From Betaproteobacteria bacterium (GTDB taxonomy: Bacteria > Pseudomonadota > Gammaproteobacteria > Burkholderiales > SG8-39), in the NCBI GenBank assembly GCA_947479645.1, contig CANKAJ010000026.1, forward strand, positions 1-43,322: a stretch of 43,322 bases of DNA, given 5' to 3'. Positions 7,027-15,855 of the stretch are shown here, piece by piece. Both the position numbers and the translations under genes were made by a program. How positions within the stretch are numbered: the stretch's first letter is position 1; every line of letters starts with the position of its first letter. The notes below the pieces were generated by a model. It saw only the letters and a list, made by a program, of their open reading frames with translations. It searched no databases and was not told the DNA's origin.

Positions 7027-7875
7027 TCAGCGCATTTGCGCCACGCGCACCGCCAGCATGGTCCAGACCGCATCCACGGCATCGAGCAGATCCTCGGCGC
7101 TTTGGAAACGCTCCTGCGGATTTTTCGCCAGCATGCCATCGAGCAGACTCTGGTAATCGGCAAGTGACGCATCCAGGCGGGGAATGGGGGCGCTCAGATG
7201 CAACTGCGCGAGTTCGCGCATGGTCGCCGCGGTGAACGGTTTTTTCCCGGTCAGCATCTGGAAATACACGATGCCCAGGCTGTAGATGTCGGTCAGCGCC
7301 GAAGCAGGTTCGCCCAGGATCAGTTCCGGTGCAATGTAGTGCGGCGAGCCGGATACCTTCTGCTTGCGGGCGTCGGCGCGCAGCGCATCCAGGCGTGCGG
7401 CCATGCCGAAGTCGGCGATGGCCATGGAACCATCATCGCGTACCAGCACGTTCTCGGGCTTCAGGTCGCGGTGTACCAGCCCGTGCACGTGGATCTGCAC
7501 CAGCGCACCGGCCAGTTGCGCCAGCACGGCGAGCGCCTGGCGCGGGCTCAGCGCCGTCTGCACGGCATCCCGCAGTGAACCGCGTGCAAAGTACTCCATG
7601 GCCAGATAGGGATAGTCCCCGGCAAAACCGTTACCGAGGATCTCGACCACGCTGCTGTGGCGCGATTCAACGATATAGGCATTCTCCTGGCGAAACGACT
7701 GGAACCGGTCGATGTCTTCAGCGGGCGTGGTCTTCAGTACCTTCAGTACGACATTGTGTCGATCCCCGTCGCGCTCGGCCAGCCACACATGCGAAGTGCC
7801 GCCTTCGCCCAGATGGGAGAGGATGCGATAGCCGTCGACCTGGGGTGCTTGCATGTTTGTTTCGACGGCTTTCAT
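7027..7875 (-). CDS. Soluble Ser/Thr protein kinase (Hanks type)
   Basis: Eukaryotic-like protein kinase of 282 residues comprising little more than the catalytic domain. Motifs in order: glycine loop GEGGTSHVW (24-31), ATP-binding Lys45 in VVLKVLK, catalytic loop HRDLKPEN (135-142), DFG (155-157), activation segment with KVSGSPHY, and APE (182-184). All catalytic residues are present and it is an RD kinase, so it should be active and may autophosphorylate. It has no transmembrane helix, PASTA or FHA domain. Its ATG overlaps the stop of the upstream cysteine hydrolase (ATGA), which implies translational coupling. A second ATG seven codons in is possible. Targets are unknown; the adjacent PEBP protein is one candidate. 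Confidence 0.92.
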   Translation of the reverse strand: MKAVETNMQAPQVDGYRILSHLGEGGTSHVWLAERDGDRHNVVLKVLKTTPAEDIDRFQSFRQENAYIVESRHSSVVEILGNGFAGDYPYLAMEYFARGSLRDAVQTALSPRQALAVLAQLAGALVQIHVHGLVHRDLKPENVLVRDDGSMAIADFGMAARLDALRADARKQKVSGSPHYIAPELILGEPASALTDIYSLGIVYFQMLTGKKPFTAATMRELAQLHLSAPIPRLDASLADYQSLLDGMLAKNPQERFQSAEDLLDAVDAVWTMLAVRVAQMR

Positions 7876-8549
7876 TCAATGTGCCGCAACAGCGCGATCA
7901 GACTGTCGGTGGTAACGACATCGGCATATTTCTGCGACATGTCGAACAGGTTCACGGCATGCGACACCTGGCCGCGGTCATAGACGCATTCGTGAGGCAC
8001 GACGACCCGGAAGTTGAGTGAAAACGCGTCGACGACACTGGCGCGTATGCAGCCGCTGGTGGCGCACCCGGTCATGACCAGAGTGTCCACACCCAACTCG
8101 ATCAGATGGCTTGCCAATGGCGTTCCGAAAAATGCGCTGGGATGCTTCTTGGGCAGGAGGATGTCTCCTTCTTGTGGCGCCAGCTCGCGCACGAAGTCAT
8201 AGCCGTGTGGGTGAATGCTCCACATGGTCGGTGTTTTTTCCGCGAGGCGGCCGCCTTCGCTGGCCAGTTTTGGAGCCACGTGTGGATACAGCACGGGCCA
8301 TTTCTTGGCACGAAATTCTGCGAGTACCGGTTTGATGTTTGCGATCGCGTTCCAGGCCAGTTCGCCGCAACTGGTCGGGAATTCCTGCATGGCTTTCTCC
8401 AGGGGGGCTGGCACGGTTCCGGCGGTACGATATTGCACATCGATGATGAGCAGGGCTGGCCGCTTGCCCAGGCCCGAGGCTCGGCCAAAGCCGGCCGTGT
8501 CATATATTCGTTCTTCTTCCTCGCTGATTAGTCCGTGCCAGGGTTTCAT
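7872..8549 (-). CDS. Isochorismatase-family cysteine hydrolase (N-carbamoylsarcosine amidase-like)
   Basis: Cytoplasmic amidohydrolase of the cysteine hydrolase superfamily, closest in pattern to N-carbamoylsarcosine amidases, which cleave a carbamoyl or amide bond. The Asp-Lys-Cys triad is visible: Asp37 in LLIIDVQY, Lys134 or 135 in LPKKHPSAF, and Cys167 in TGCATSGC. I place the start at 8549 because a GGGAG ribosome site lies 6 nt upstream and homology begins with KPWHGL. An in-frame ATG at 8594 has no such site and is followed by a duplicated 12-base unit. Isochorismatase activity itself is unlikely. It lies downstream of a Bug protein and a CoA-transferase and is translationally coupled to the kinase. 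Confidence 0.88.
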   Translation of the reverse strand: MKPWHGLISEEEERIYDTAGFGRASGLGKRPALLIIDVQYRTAGTVPAPLEKAMQEFPTSCGELAWNAIANIKPVLAEFRAKKWPVLYPHVAPKLASEGGRLAEKTPTMWSIHPHGYDFVRELAPQEGDILLPKKHPSAFFGTPLASHLIELGVDTLVMTGCATSGCIRASVVDAFSLNFRVVVPHECVYDRGQVSHAVNLFDMSQKYADVVTTDSLIALLRHIE

Positions 8550-8606
8550 CGCGCGCTCCCGTTGGTGTTCTTGATCTGCCATCTGATCTGCCATCGGATG
8601 ATCAGA

Positions 8607-9584
8607 TTATTCAATGGGAATGCCGCTGCTGACCACGACTTTCGTCCATTTGGCGATTTCGGTCTGCAGGATTTTGCGAAATTCAGCGGGCCCTGTTTCG
8701 ATCGGCTCCAGTCCCTGGTCGATCATCCAGTCACGTGTGTCCTTGATCCGGATGGTCTTGATCATGGCGTCATGGATTGTCTGCACGATCTCCGCTGGTG
8801 TGCGCGCCGGTGCCAGCACACCGGCCCAGTTGGATGCCTCGTACCCCGGCACGCCCGACTCGGCGATGGTGGGTGCATCGGGGAAGGCGGCAATCCGCTG
8901 GGCGCTGGCCACGGCCAGCGGCCTGACCTTGCCCGCCGCGATCTGGGGCATCGCCGTTTGCGTCACTACGAACAAAAGATTGAGTTGTCCGCCCATCAGG
9001 TCCGCCATGGCCGGTCCGCCGCCCTTGTACGGGACATGCGTGAAGGTGATGCCCGTCATCATTTTCAGCAGTTCGCCCGACAGGTGCGGCGTGCTGCCGG
9101 TTCCCGAGGAGCCCATGTTCAGCTTGCCGGGGTTCGCTTTCGAGTAGGCAATCAGTTCGCGGATGGAGCGAAAGGGCGCCGACGGTTGTGTCAGCAGCAC
9201 CTGCGGGGACAGCGCGAACAGGATCACCGGCGAAAATGAATCGACCGGATGATAGGGAAGGCTCTTGTGCAGGGGCGCGTTGGACGCATGGCTACTGGAA
9301 ATCATGGTGAGGGTGTAGCCGTCTGGCGCGGCTGTCGCGGCGGCGGACGTTCCCAGCACGCCGGCTGCCCCCGGCTTGTTGTCGACCAGCACGAGTTGCC
9401 CCAGTTGCTGGGCCAACACAGGTGAAAGCTTGCGCGCCAGGATGTCGGATCCGCCGCCGGGGGCGACATTGATGATCATGCGCACTGGACGCGACGGATA
9501 GGTCTGGGCGAGCGCTGCCTGAGCGAAGCAAGCCAGCATGCCGGCCAGTGCTGCCTCTACCAATGCATTCATGCGCTTGCTCAT
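8607..9584 (-). CDS. Bug/TctC-family periplasmic solute-binding protein (2 of 7)
   Basis: Orphan periplasmic receptor of 325 residues. A signal peptide ends at about residue 27 (AQAALAQ). Family blocks are YPSRPVRMIIN, PGGGSDILAR, NKPGAAG, AAPDGYTL and VPYKGGGPAMADL. It lies 54 bases downstream of a class III CoA-transferase gene and 57 bases upstream of the cysteine hydrolase, all on the minus strand, so transporter, CoA-transferase and hydrolase probably serve one catabolic purpose. The ligand is unknown; a dicarboxylate or a carbamoylated acid would fit the neighbours. Confidence 0.92.
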   Translation of the reverse strand: MSKRMNALVEAALAGMLACFAQAALAQTYPSRPVRMIINVAPGGGSDILARKLSPVLAQQLGQLVLVDNKPGAAGVLGTSAAATAAPDGYTLTMISSSHASNAPLHKSLPYHPVDSFSPVILFALSPQVLLTQPSAPFRSIRELIAYSKANPGKLNMGSSGTGSTPHLSGELLKMMTGITFTHVPYKGGGPAMADLMGGQLNLLFVVTQTAMPQIAAGKVRPLAVASAQRIAAFPDAPTIAESGVPGYEASNWAGVLAPARTPAEIVQTIHDAMIKTIRIKDTRDWMIDQGLEPIETGPAEFRKILQTEIAKWTKVVVSSGIPIE

Positions 9585-9638
9585 TGCATCTCTCCAGTTC
9601 TTGTTTCAACAAAAAATCGGGTAATGTTGGGCGGCCAT

Positions 9639-10823
9639 TCAGGCAATGCATTCAGCCTTCAACACAAGTATCGCTGCCTTGTCGTAACCCAGGCTTTCAA
9701 GAATTTCGTCATTGTGCTCGCCCAGCCGTGGTGGTGGCGTTTCGATGCCCGGGCCGTCGTGCTCGAACGTGAACGCACTCATGGGCACAGTCAAGGGGGC
9801 ATCCAGTCCAGGCACTTGCTCGTGGCGATGCAGCACCTTGCGCGTACTCAATTGCTTGTCCTGCAGTGCGTCGGCCAGTCCCCTGACTTTCAGCGCCGGG
9901 ACATGTCGGGCCTGCAGGTAGTCCTCCCATTCCTGCGCGGTTTTTTCCAGCATTATTTTTGCCAGGATGTCGGCTTCTTCGTCATAGGACGCAGCGCGCT
10001 GTTCGTAATCACGGTTGGCGAGCTCGGGCCGACCCAGCGCCTGGAACAGTCGCGTGTGCTCGCGGTTGTTGCCCGCCGCCAACATGATCTGGCCATCCTT
10101 GGTCTGGTAAAGATTCTGGCTGGGGTAGTTGTGCTTGTTGCCGCGCCGCTTTGGCGCTTTGCCGGTCACCATGAAATTGGTGATGTGCGAGGATTGCAGC
10201 AGCAGGGCGGTATCCAGCATCGACAGGTCGATGGTCTGTCCTTCGCCGGTGCGTTCGCGCTGAAACAGGGCGCTGGAGATGGCGAATGCCGCCATCATGC
10301 CGGTGGCGTAGTCGACCGCGGGCGCGCCGGATTTGACCGCCTCGCCCTCGGGCGTGCCGGTCACCGTAAGGATGCCGGAGGCGGCCTGGATGGCATGGTC
10401 GTAGGCAGTCTGGTTACCCCTCGGACCGCCTTGTCCGAAGCCGGTGATTGAACAATAGATGAGCTTTGGATTGAGGGCACGCAAGTCCTGTGCACCCAGG
10501 CCAAGCTGCGTCAGCGCTTCGCCGCGAAAATTTTCGACCAGCACATCGGCGCGTGCCACCAGTCGGTGCAGCACCTCACGACCCCTGGGCGACTTCAGGT
10601 TCAGTGCCAGTGAGCGCTTGTTGGAATTCTGCGCAAGATAGTTGGTGCCCATGTTGCGCCGGTTGAGTTCCGGCGCGCTGCCAGTGTGGCGCGCCTGATC
10701 GCAGTCCTCCGGATTCTCGATCTTGATGACATCGGCCCCGAGTATGCCCAGTTGATAAGTGGCGAAGGGGCCGGCGAGGACGTGCGTGATGTCGAGCACG
10801 ACTATGCCTGCAAAGGGTCTCAT
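9639..10823 (-). CDS. Class III CoA-transferase (CaiB/BaiF family)
   Basis: Transfers CoA between an acyl-CoA and a free carboxylic acid, activating an acid for breakdown. The 394-residue length is typical. The N-terminus MRPFAGIVVLDITHVLAGPF is the family's opening block, so the start is set at 10823 rather than 60 bases upstream. Other blocks are NRNMGTNYLAQNSNKRSLAL, VLVENFR and TGFGQGGPRG. The catalytic aspartate follows in AYDHAIQAASG. It is the first gene of a minus-strand group with a Bug protein, a hydrolase and a kinase. The acid used cannot be read from sequence (formyl-CoA:oxalate, succinyl-CoA:malate and others belong to this family). Confidence 0.93.
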   Translation of the reverse strand: MRPFAGIVVLDITHVLAGPFATYQLGILGADVIKIENPEDCDQARHTGSAPELNRRNMGTNYLAQNSNKRSLALNLKSPRGREVLHRLVARADVLVENFRGEALTQLGLGAQDLRALNPKLIYCSITGFGQGGPRGNQTAYDHAIQAASGILTVTGTPEGEAVKSGAPAVDYATGMMAAFAISSALFQRERTGEGQTIDLSMLDTALLLQSSHITNFMVTGKAPKRRGNKHNYPSQNLYQTKDGQIMLAAGNNREHTRLFQALGRPELANRDYEQRAASYDEEADILAKIMLEKTAQEWEDYLQARHVPALKVRGLADALQDKQLSTRKVLHRHEQVPGLDAPLTVPMSAFTFEHDGPGIETPPPRLGEHNDEILESLGYDKAAILVLKAECIA

Positions 10824-10954
10824 CGGGCGACTGTAATTGTTATGAGGGTCATGCAAGGGGTGGCAACAGGTGATAACGGACATGAAGTGCCGGACATCGG
10901 CATGCTATCACGCAAGCCTGTGGTATCAAGCCGGGGATAGCGGTCACGGTATTG

Positions 10955-12265
10955 TCACGGTGGCGCCACGTTTTCCGGTGTCTTGTCGACAACCAGCCTG
11001 CGTCCGTCCCAGCGCGCAAACTGAAAGCCGCGCTTGCGCAGTTCGCGGATCAGAGCGGGCAGCGCCTCCACGGTACGGGCATGAATGTCGTGCATGAGGA
11101 TGATGCCGCGGCCGGCGCTCTCGGCCTCCTGCACCACGCGGTGCGCGATGGAGGCCGGCAGCGGGTCGGCCCAGTCTTCCGAGTCGATGTTCCAGACCAC
11201 CGAGCGCAGGTGGTGTGCATCGATCTGCGCCATCACCTTGTCATTGCGCGCGCCATACGGTGGGCGAAATTCGGCGGTGCGGGCATTGCCCCTGGGCACC
11301 ATGGCGTCGATGAGCATCTGCGTGTCGGCGATTTCGCGCCCGATGCTGGCCTCGTCCAGTCTGGTCAACTGTGGATGACTGAAGGAATGATTGCCGATGG
11401 CGTGCCCCTCCAGCACGATTCGGGCGACGATGGTCTGATTGAGGCGCGGGACCGCGGTGCCACGCCAGACTTCGCCAAGGTTGCGTCCGACCTGAAAGAA
11501 AACCGCGTGTACACCCTGCGCCTTCAGCACGTCGAGGATGGCCGGTGTGTGGACCGGGTGCGGACCATCATCGAAGGTCAACAGCACCGCCTTGTCGGGC
11601 AACTCCTCGCCGTTCCATTCCAGCACCCGTGCCCGTGCCGCGGCTTCCGTGGATTCAATGGTGGGTTCGGTTGTCACGACCAGTTCACGATCCAGCGCTT
11701 CCATGATTTGCCGTGCCGTCGTGCCAGTCATGATCCGGCCCAGATAGATTTTCCAGCGCGCTGAATTGACGCTACCGGGTCGCAGTGGCGTGCGGTCGAA
11801 GCTCGCCTCGAAACTCTCCCCCAGCCGCTTGCGCAGGTCGGCCAGCCGTTCCATGCGCAACTGGGCGTCACGGCGTTCGTCAGGCAGCATGCGGCGCGAC
11901 ACGGCATCCAGCGGGTTGCGCAGCACCAGCCGGTCTTCGTCCTCGTAGGAGGCGTCGTCCATCGCGAGGGTCAGTTCCTGATACCGCGCCGGCGCATCCG
12001 GCAGCGACTGCGTGATTTCCTGCACCAGCTTGCGACCGAGTTGCTGGTTGCGAAAGAACAGGTATTGTCCGGCGCGGCGTGCTTCCGGGCGCTCCTGCAG
12101 GCTGGCGGTTTCCCTGAGGACCAGGATGCGGCGCTGATTTTCGATCAATTCCCTGACAGTGGCGCCGATGTCGGCGCGAGCACTGCCGGCACACAGCAGC
12201 AGCATGGCTACAACATGGAGCAGGCGTTTTGCCAGTGCCGGACGGCGCAATGCAAGGTGAGTCAT
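10955..12265 (-). CDS. Secreted polysaccharide deacetylase (NodB domain) with long N-terminal region
   Basis: Predicted periplasmic or exported carbohydrate esterase family 4 enzyme that removes acetyl groups from a glycan. With the start at 12265 the 436-residue protein opens with a signal peptide ending at about residue 31 (CAGSARA). The NodB domain from about 225 has all five motifs: TFDDGP (Asp232, Asp233), HSFSH (His292, His296), RPPYG, DSEDW and LMHD (His391). Metal ligands and catalytic residues are therefore intact. Residues 32-220 form a charged, mainly helical region that I do not recognise and that simple deacetylases lack. It is divergent from the DUF2252 gene. The glycan may be peptidoglycan or an exopolysaccharide, but no glycan genes are nearby. 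Confidence 0.9.
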   Translation of the reverse strand: MTHLALRRPALAKRLLHVVAMLLLCAGSARADIGATVRELIENQRRILVLRETASLQERPEARRAGQYLFFRNQQLGRKLVQEITQSLPDAPARYQELTLAMDDASYEDEDRLVLRNPLDAVSRRMLPDERRDAQLRMERLADLRKRLGESFEASFDRTPLRPGSVNSARWKIYLGRIMTGTTARQIMEALDRELVVTTEPTIESTEAAARARVLEWNGEELPDKAVLLTFDDGPHPVHTPAILDVLKAQGVHAVFFQVGRNLGEVWRGTAVPRLNQTIVARIVLEGHAIGNHSFSHPQLTRLDEASIGREIADTQMLIDAMVPRGNARTAEFRPPYGARNDKVMAQIDAHHLRSVVWNIDSEDWADPLPASIAHRVVQEAESAGRGIILMHDIHARTVEALPALIRELRKRGFQFARWDGRRLVVDKTPENVAPP

Positions 12266-12422
12266 GTCAGATATCGGGTTCAGGTAATGTGCTGGATCGT
12301 GCTGTGCTTCGGATGAGTCCATAATCGAACGCTGGCGCAATGCCAATGCCGTACTGCCGCGCTAAAGTGGTGTTGCGGTCTTGTGATTTTTCCAGCGGCC
12401 GCAGCAGATTAGCATGGACCTT

Positions 12423-12451
12423 GCCTGATCGATTCATCAGGCCGTATTTTT
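12423..12451 (+). promoter_or_regulatory. Hairpin plus T-run in the leader of the DUF2252 gene
   Basis: GCCTGAT (12423-12429) and ATCAGGC (12436-12442) form a perfect 7-bp stem with a 6-nt loop, followed by CGTA and five T (12447-12451). The ribosome site GGAG (12455-12458) follows at once. It may be an attenuator in the leader transcript. The palindrome could equally be an operator. Confidence 0.4.
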
Positions 12452-12467
12452 CGTGGAGTGTTTCTTG

Positions 12468-13703
12468 ATGGCCAGGAAAATCGCAACAGTCGTGGGCGAT
12501 ATCATCGACGCGATTGCCCGGCAAAACGCCGGCCGTGATCCGGAACGGTTGGCGCTGAAATACGCCAAGATGGCGCAGAGTCCGTTCATTTTTCTGCGTG
12601 GCACCTGCCATCTGTTCTATGAGGCGCTGCCGGATGTGGCCTTGTTTCGCGAGGCGCCACTTGCATGGTGTTGCGGCGACCTGCATTTCGAGAATTTCGG
12701 CAGCTACAAGAGTGACAATCGCCAGGTCTATTTCGACATCAATGACTACGATGAGGTCGCGCTCGCGCCACTGACCTGGGATGTGGTGCGCCTGCTGTCG
12801 AGTATTCAGTGCGGTGCCGATGCCTTGAATGCCACGCGCGCCGAGGCGCGGGCCGTCAGCCGGGCCTGTCTGGAGGCTTATCGCAGTGCTCTCGTAAGCG
12901 GCAAGGCGTTGTGGGTCGAACGGGAAATCTCCTCTGGCCTGGTGCGCGAACTCCTGACCGCATTGCAAGTTCGTGAACGCGCTGCCTTTCTGGACAAGCG
13001 CACGATTCGCAAAGGCCGGCGGCGCAGTCTGAAACTGGATGGCGTGAAAGCCCTGCCAGCCTCGGACGCGCAGAAAAAATCGGTTATCCGGTTCATGGAT
13101 CAGTTTGCCGTCGGTCAGTCCGACCCTGGCTTCTTCAAGGTGCTCGATGTGGCCCGGCGCATCGCGGGAACGGGCAGCCTGGGCCTAGAGCGATATGTCG
13201 TGCTGGTGGAGGGCAAGGGTTCTCCCGACAGCAATTACCTCCTCGACATCAAGGAGGCCAAGTCATCGGCGCTGGCGCCGCACCTGTCGCGGCTGGGCAT
13301 CCGGCAACCGGACTGGCCCGACGAAGCGAGTCGGGTGGTGACCATACAGAAGCGCATGCAGGCGGTGGATCATGCCTTCCTCCAGGTGGTACAACTGGAC
13401 GGCCTCGCCTGCATTCTGCGCGGCCTGCAACCGTCCGAGGATCGGGTGGCCATTGGTGAATGGGGCAGAAGGCTCGATCGCCTGAAGGATGTTGTAGCGA
13501 CCATGGGGCGCATTCTGGCCTGGGACCAGTTGCGCGCGTCGGGGCGATCCGGATCGGCCAGCGCCGACGAATTGATTGCCTATGCGCAGCGTGATGACTG
13601 GGTGAAGCCGATGCTGGAAGCGGCGATGCAGATGACCGAAGTGACGCAGCGGCAATGGCAGGCATTCACGGCAGCGAAGGTCAAGGTATTGGGTTATATC
13701 TGA
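12468..13703 (+). CDS. DUF2252 family protein
   Basis: Conserved protein of unknown function (COG4320/DUF2252), 411 residues. The start at 12468 has GGAG 9 nt upstream; a GTG five codons earlier overlaps that site. The N-terminal part carries FLRGTCHLFYE, then WCCGDLHFENFG, then YFDINDYDEV. The GDLHFEN and FDINDYD motifs resemble the catalytic loop and metal site of aminoglycoside-phosphotransferase-like kinases, so a kinase fold is plausible, but no substrate is known. It is cytoplasmic, with no signal peptide or helix. It lies alone, convergent with the MBL/GAF fusion across an AT-rich gap. Confidence 0.88.
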   Translation: MARKIATVVGDIIDAIARQNAGRDPERLALKYAKMAQSPFIFLRGTCHLFYEALPDVALFREAPLAWCCGDLHFENFGSYKSDNRQVYFDINDYDEVALAPLTWDVVRLLSSIQCGADALNATRAEARAVSRACLEAYRSALVSGKALWVEREISSGLVRELLTALQVRERAAFLDKRTIRKGRRRSLKLDGVKALPASDAQKKSVIRFMDQFAVGQSDPGFFKVLDVARRIAGTGSLGLERYVVLVEGKGSPDSNYLLDIKEAKSSALAPHLSRLGIRQPDWPDEASRVVTIQKRMQAVDHAFLQVVQLDGLACILRGLQPSEDRVAIGEWGRRLDRLKDVVATMGRILAWDQLRASGRSGSASADELIAYAQRDDWVKPMLEAAMQMTEVTQRQWQAFTAAKVKVLGYI

Positions 13704-13791
13704 TATCAATAATTCATGGATGACTTATGAAAAAACATTGAATCTATGAAAATGATCATATTAAAGTAGATTAAACAGCCGCTCCCGCCGG
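13704..13791. other. AT-rich intergenic island between convergent genes
   Basis: From about 13704 to 13775 the sequence is mostly A and T (for example GAAAAAACATTGAATC) between two GC-rich genes. A GCCGG/CCGGC hairpin overlaps the stop codon of the following minus-strand gene. No gene is visible. It probably holds the ends of two transcripts. Confidence 0.5.
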
Positions 13792-15594
13792 TCAAGCCGG
13801 CTTGCGCTTGATTTCTTCAATGGCGAGATCGCGCAGATCACGCAGTATGGCCATTTCGTCCGGGTGGAGTTCGCGCGGACGCGTATCGATCAGGCAGAAG
13901 GTGCCGATGCAGGTGCCGTTGTCGAGGATCAGCGGCGCCCCTGCATAGAAGCGAATCCGCGGCTCATTCACGACCAGCGGATTGTCGGCAAACCGGTCAT
14001 CCAGCAGGGTGTCCGGAATCACCATTTCCTCGCACGATTTCACCACGTGGGAGCAGAAAGCAAGGTCGCGTTCGGTTTCGTGCATCTGCAGGCCGTGGCA
14101 GGACTTGAACCATTGACGCTCGCTGTCGACCAGACTGACCAGCGCGATGGGCACACCGAATGCGGCGGAGGCGATTCTCGTCAGGCGGTCGAAACGTTCT
14201 TCAGGGGGCGTATCCAGTATGGCCAGATCATGCAGAATGCTCAGGCGCTTGCGCTCTTCAGAAGGCAACTGGGCCCTGATCCAGCGGCAGGCACTGCGCA
14301 AAACCCAGGCGCGGATCTTGGTGCGCGCATAGCTCATGCTGACCGGTGTGACCAGCCAGTCAGTGGCGACGCCGCGGTTGGCATCCAGGTGGTGATCATT
14401 GCTTGCAACGAGTACGACCGGCACCTGGACAGTACCCGCTGCTTCGATCTGGCGAATGGCACGGGCCGTCTCCAGGCCATCGATCTGTGGGGGCGCGTGC
14501 TCCACGATGACCAGTGATGGTCGCTCGGCGAGCATCATCTGCTGCAGTTCGTCGCCATTGGCGGCAATTCTTGTAGGCAGGCCCTCGATTGCGATGGCTT
14601 CGGCCAGCATCGATCTTGTCGCGCTGTCGGCAACGTATAGCAGGACCGGGTGAGCGAATGTCGAATCATCAAGCGCCGCTTTTGCGGAAAAATAGATTTT
14701 CGACTGGCCATAGGAACGATCGGAGTCACCACGCAATTCCAGTGTCAGCCCTTCTGCCGCGGCCATGGCGTCGAGCGAAGAGCCTTCGTCCCGCAGGCGC
14801 AGCCGGACATCGTCGATGATCAGGTCGACGGCGGCATCGTCACGCAGCGGGTCGTGGTGGGTCAGCGCCAGTCTTTTGACGCCGGCTTCGCGGCAGACGC
14901 GCACGGCATATTCGACCGAGCTGTGTCCCCAGCCGATTTTCGCGGCATATTCCTTTGCCGTGTACTGTGCGTCATGGATGACCAGGTCGGCACCGGTAAT
15001 GAAATCCGCATAGCGGCGATCAAGCCCGATGATGGGCAATTCGCCCGAGGCCATGGCCGCCGAGTGCGGTTCGTGATCGCAGCAATAGACGATGCTGGCG
15101 CCATCGGCTTCCAGGCGATAACCCAGCGTCAGCGCAGGATGGTTCAGGTAACGCGTCGTGACCCTGATGTCGCCGATCGAAAATGAGCCTTCGACCAGAT
15201 CGTGATAACGGATGGTTGCGGCAAATTGATCCAGCGTCACCGGAAAATAGGTGTGTTCCATCTGGCCTGCGAGCGCGGCGCGCAGGCTTTGCGACAGGTC
15301 CTTGGGGCCGCTGATATCCCACTTGTTGCCGTTGACAAAGAGGGGGGCGAAAAAGGGAATGCCCTGAATGTGATCCCAGTGGGTGTGGCTGATCAGCAGG
15401 TGGCCTTCGGCCGCGCCATCGGCGCGCGCAGACAGTTCCTGGCCCAGTGCATGGCCGCCGGTGCCGCAGTCGAGCACGACCAGCGTCCCGGCATCGGAGC
15501 GAATTTCGACGCACGATGTGTTGCCGCCGTAGCGTACGGTGGAGGGGCCCGGTTTGGCGATGGAGCCGCGCGTGCCCCAGAATTTGATTTGCAA
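13792..15594 (-). CDS. Metallo-beta-lactamase-fold hydrolase fused to a pseudo-receiver and a GAF domain
   Basis: Three-part cytoplasmic protein of 600 residues. Residues 1-290 are an MBL-fold hydrolase with the metal motif HTHWDH (70-75), plus NHPALTLGYR, CCDHEPHS and LTHHDPLRDD. Residues about 315-435 resemble a response-regulator receiver, but the phosphorylated Asp is replaced by Glu365 (LVIVEHA) and the conserved Lys by Thr416 (WLVTPVS). Residues about 450-598 form a GAF domain (AILDTPPEERFDRLTRIA, ALVSLVDSERQWFKS, FYAGAPL). The TTG start at 15594 is inferred because MBL homologues begin exactly at QIKFWGTRGS. The frame remains open to 15786 without homology. It is likely a signalling enzyme; substrate and GAF ligand are unknown. 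Confidence 0.88.
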   Translation of the reverse strand: MQIKFWGTRGSIAKPGPSTVRYGGNTSCVEIRSDAGTLVVLDCGTGGHALGQELSARADGAAEGHLLISHTHWDHIQGIPFFAPLFVNGNKWDISGPKDLSQSLRAALAGQMEHTYFPVTLDQFAATIRYHDLVEGSFSIGDIRVTTRYLNHPALTLGYRLEADGASIVYCCDHEPHSAAMASGELPIIGLDRRYADFITGADLVIHDAQYTAKEYAAKIGWGHSSVEYAVRVCREAGVKRLALTHHDPLRDDAAVDLIIDDVRLRLRDEGSSLDAMAAAEGLTLELRGDSDRSYGQSKIYFSAKAALDDSTFAHPVLLYVADSATRSMLAEAIAIEGLPTRIAANGDELQQMMLAERPSLVIVEHAPPQIDGLETARAIRQIEAAGTVQVPVVLVASNDHHLDANRGVATDWLVTPVSMSYARTKIRAWVLRSACRWIRAQLPSEERKRLSILHDLAILDTPPEERFDRLTRIASAAFGVPIALVSLVDSERQWFKSCHGLQMHETERDLAFCSHVVKSCEEMVIPDTLLDDRFADNPLVVNEPRIRFYAGAPLILDNGTCIGTFCLIDTRPRELHPDEMAILRDLRDLAIEEIKRKPA

Positions 15595-15855
15595 GGCTCG
15601 ACTTTCGTTTCTCGTCTTGGCATTAAATCGGCGCGAAAAAAACGCGCATCCGCCAGCAAGGCTACCTCCGATTGCACCCCGGGACAATGGGTGATGCCGA
15701 CATGGGTCATGCCGATTGATTCCGCAATGGGTGATTTTTGCAGGGATTGAACCGGGAATCCAACATTGCGGTAAAGTAGGCAACACTTATTTCACGAAAA
15801 TGCCCGTCATTTTGGATATTTGTGGAATGAGGCCCATACCTTGAGGAGGTATCAC

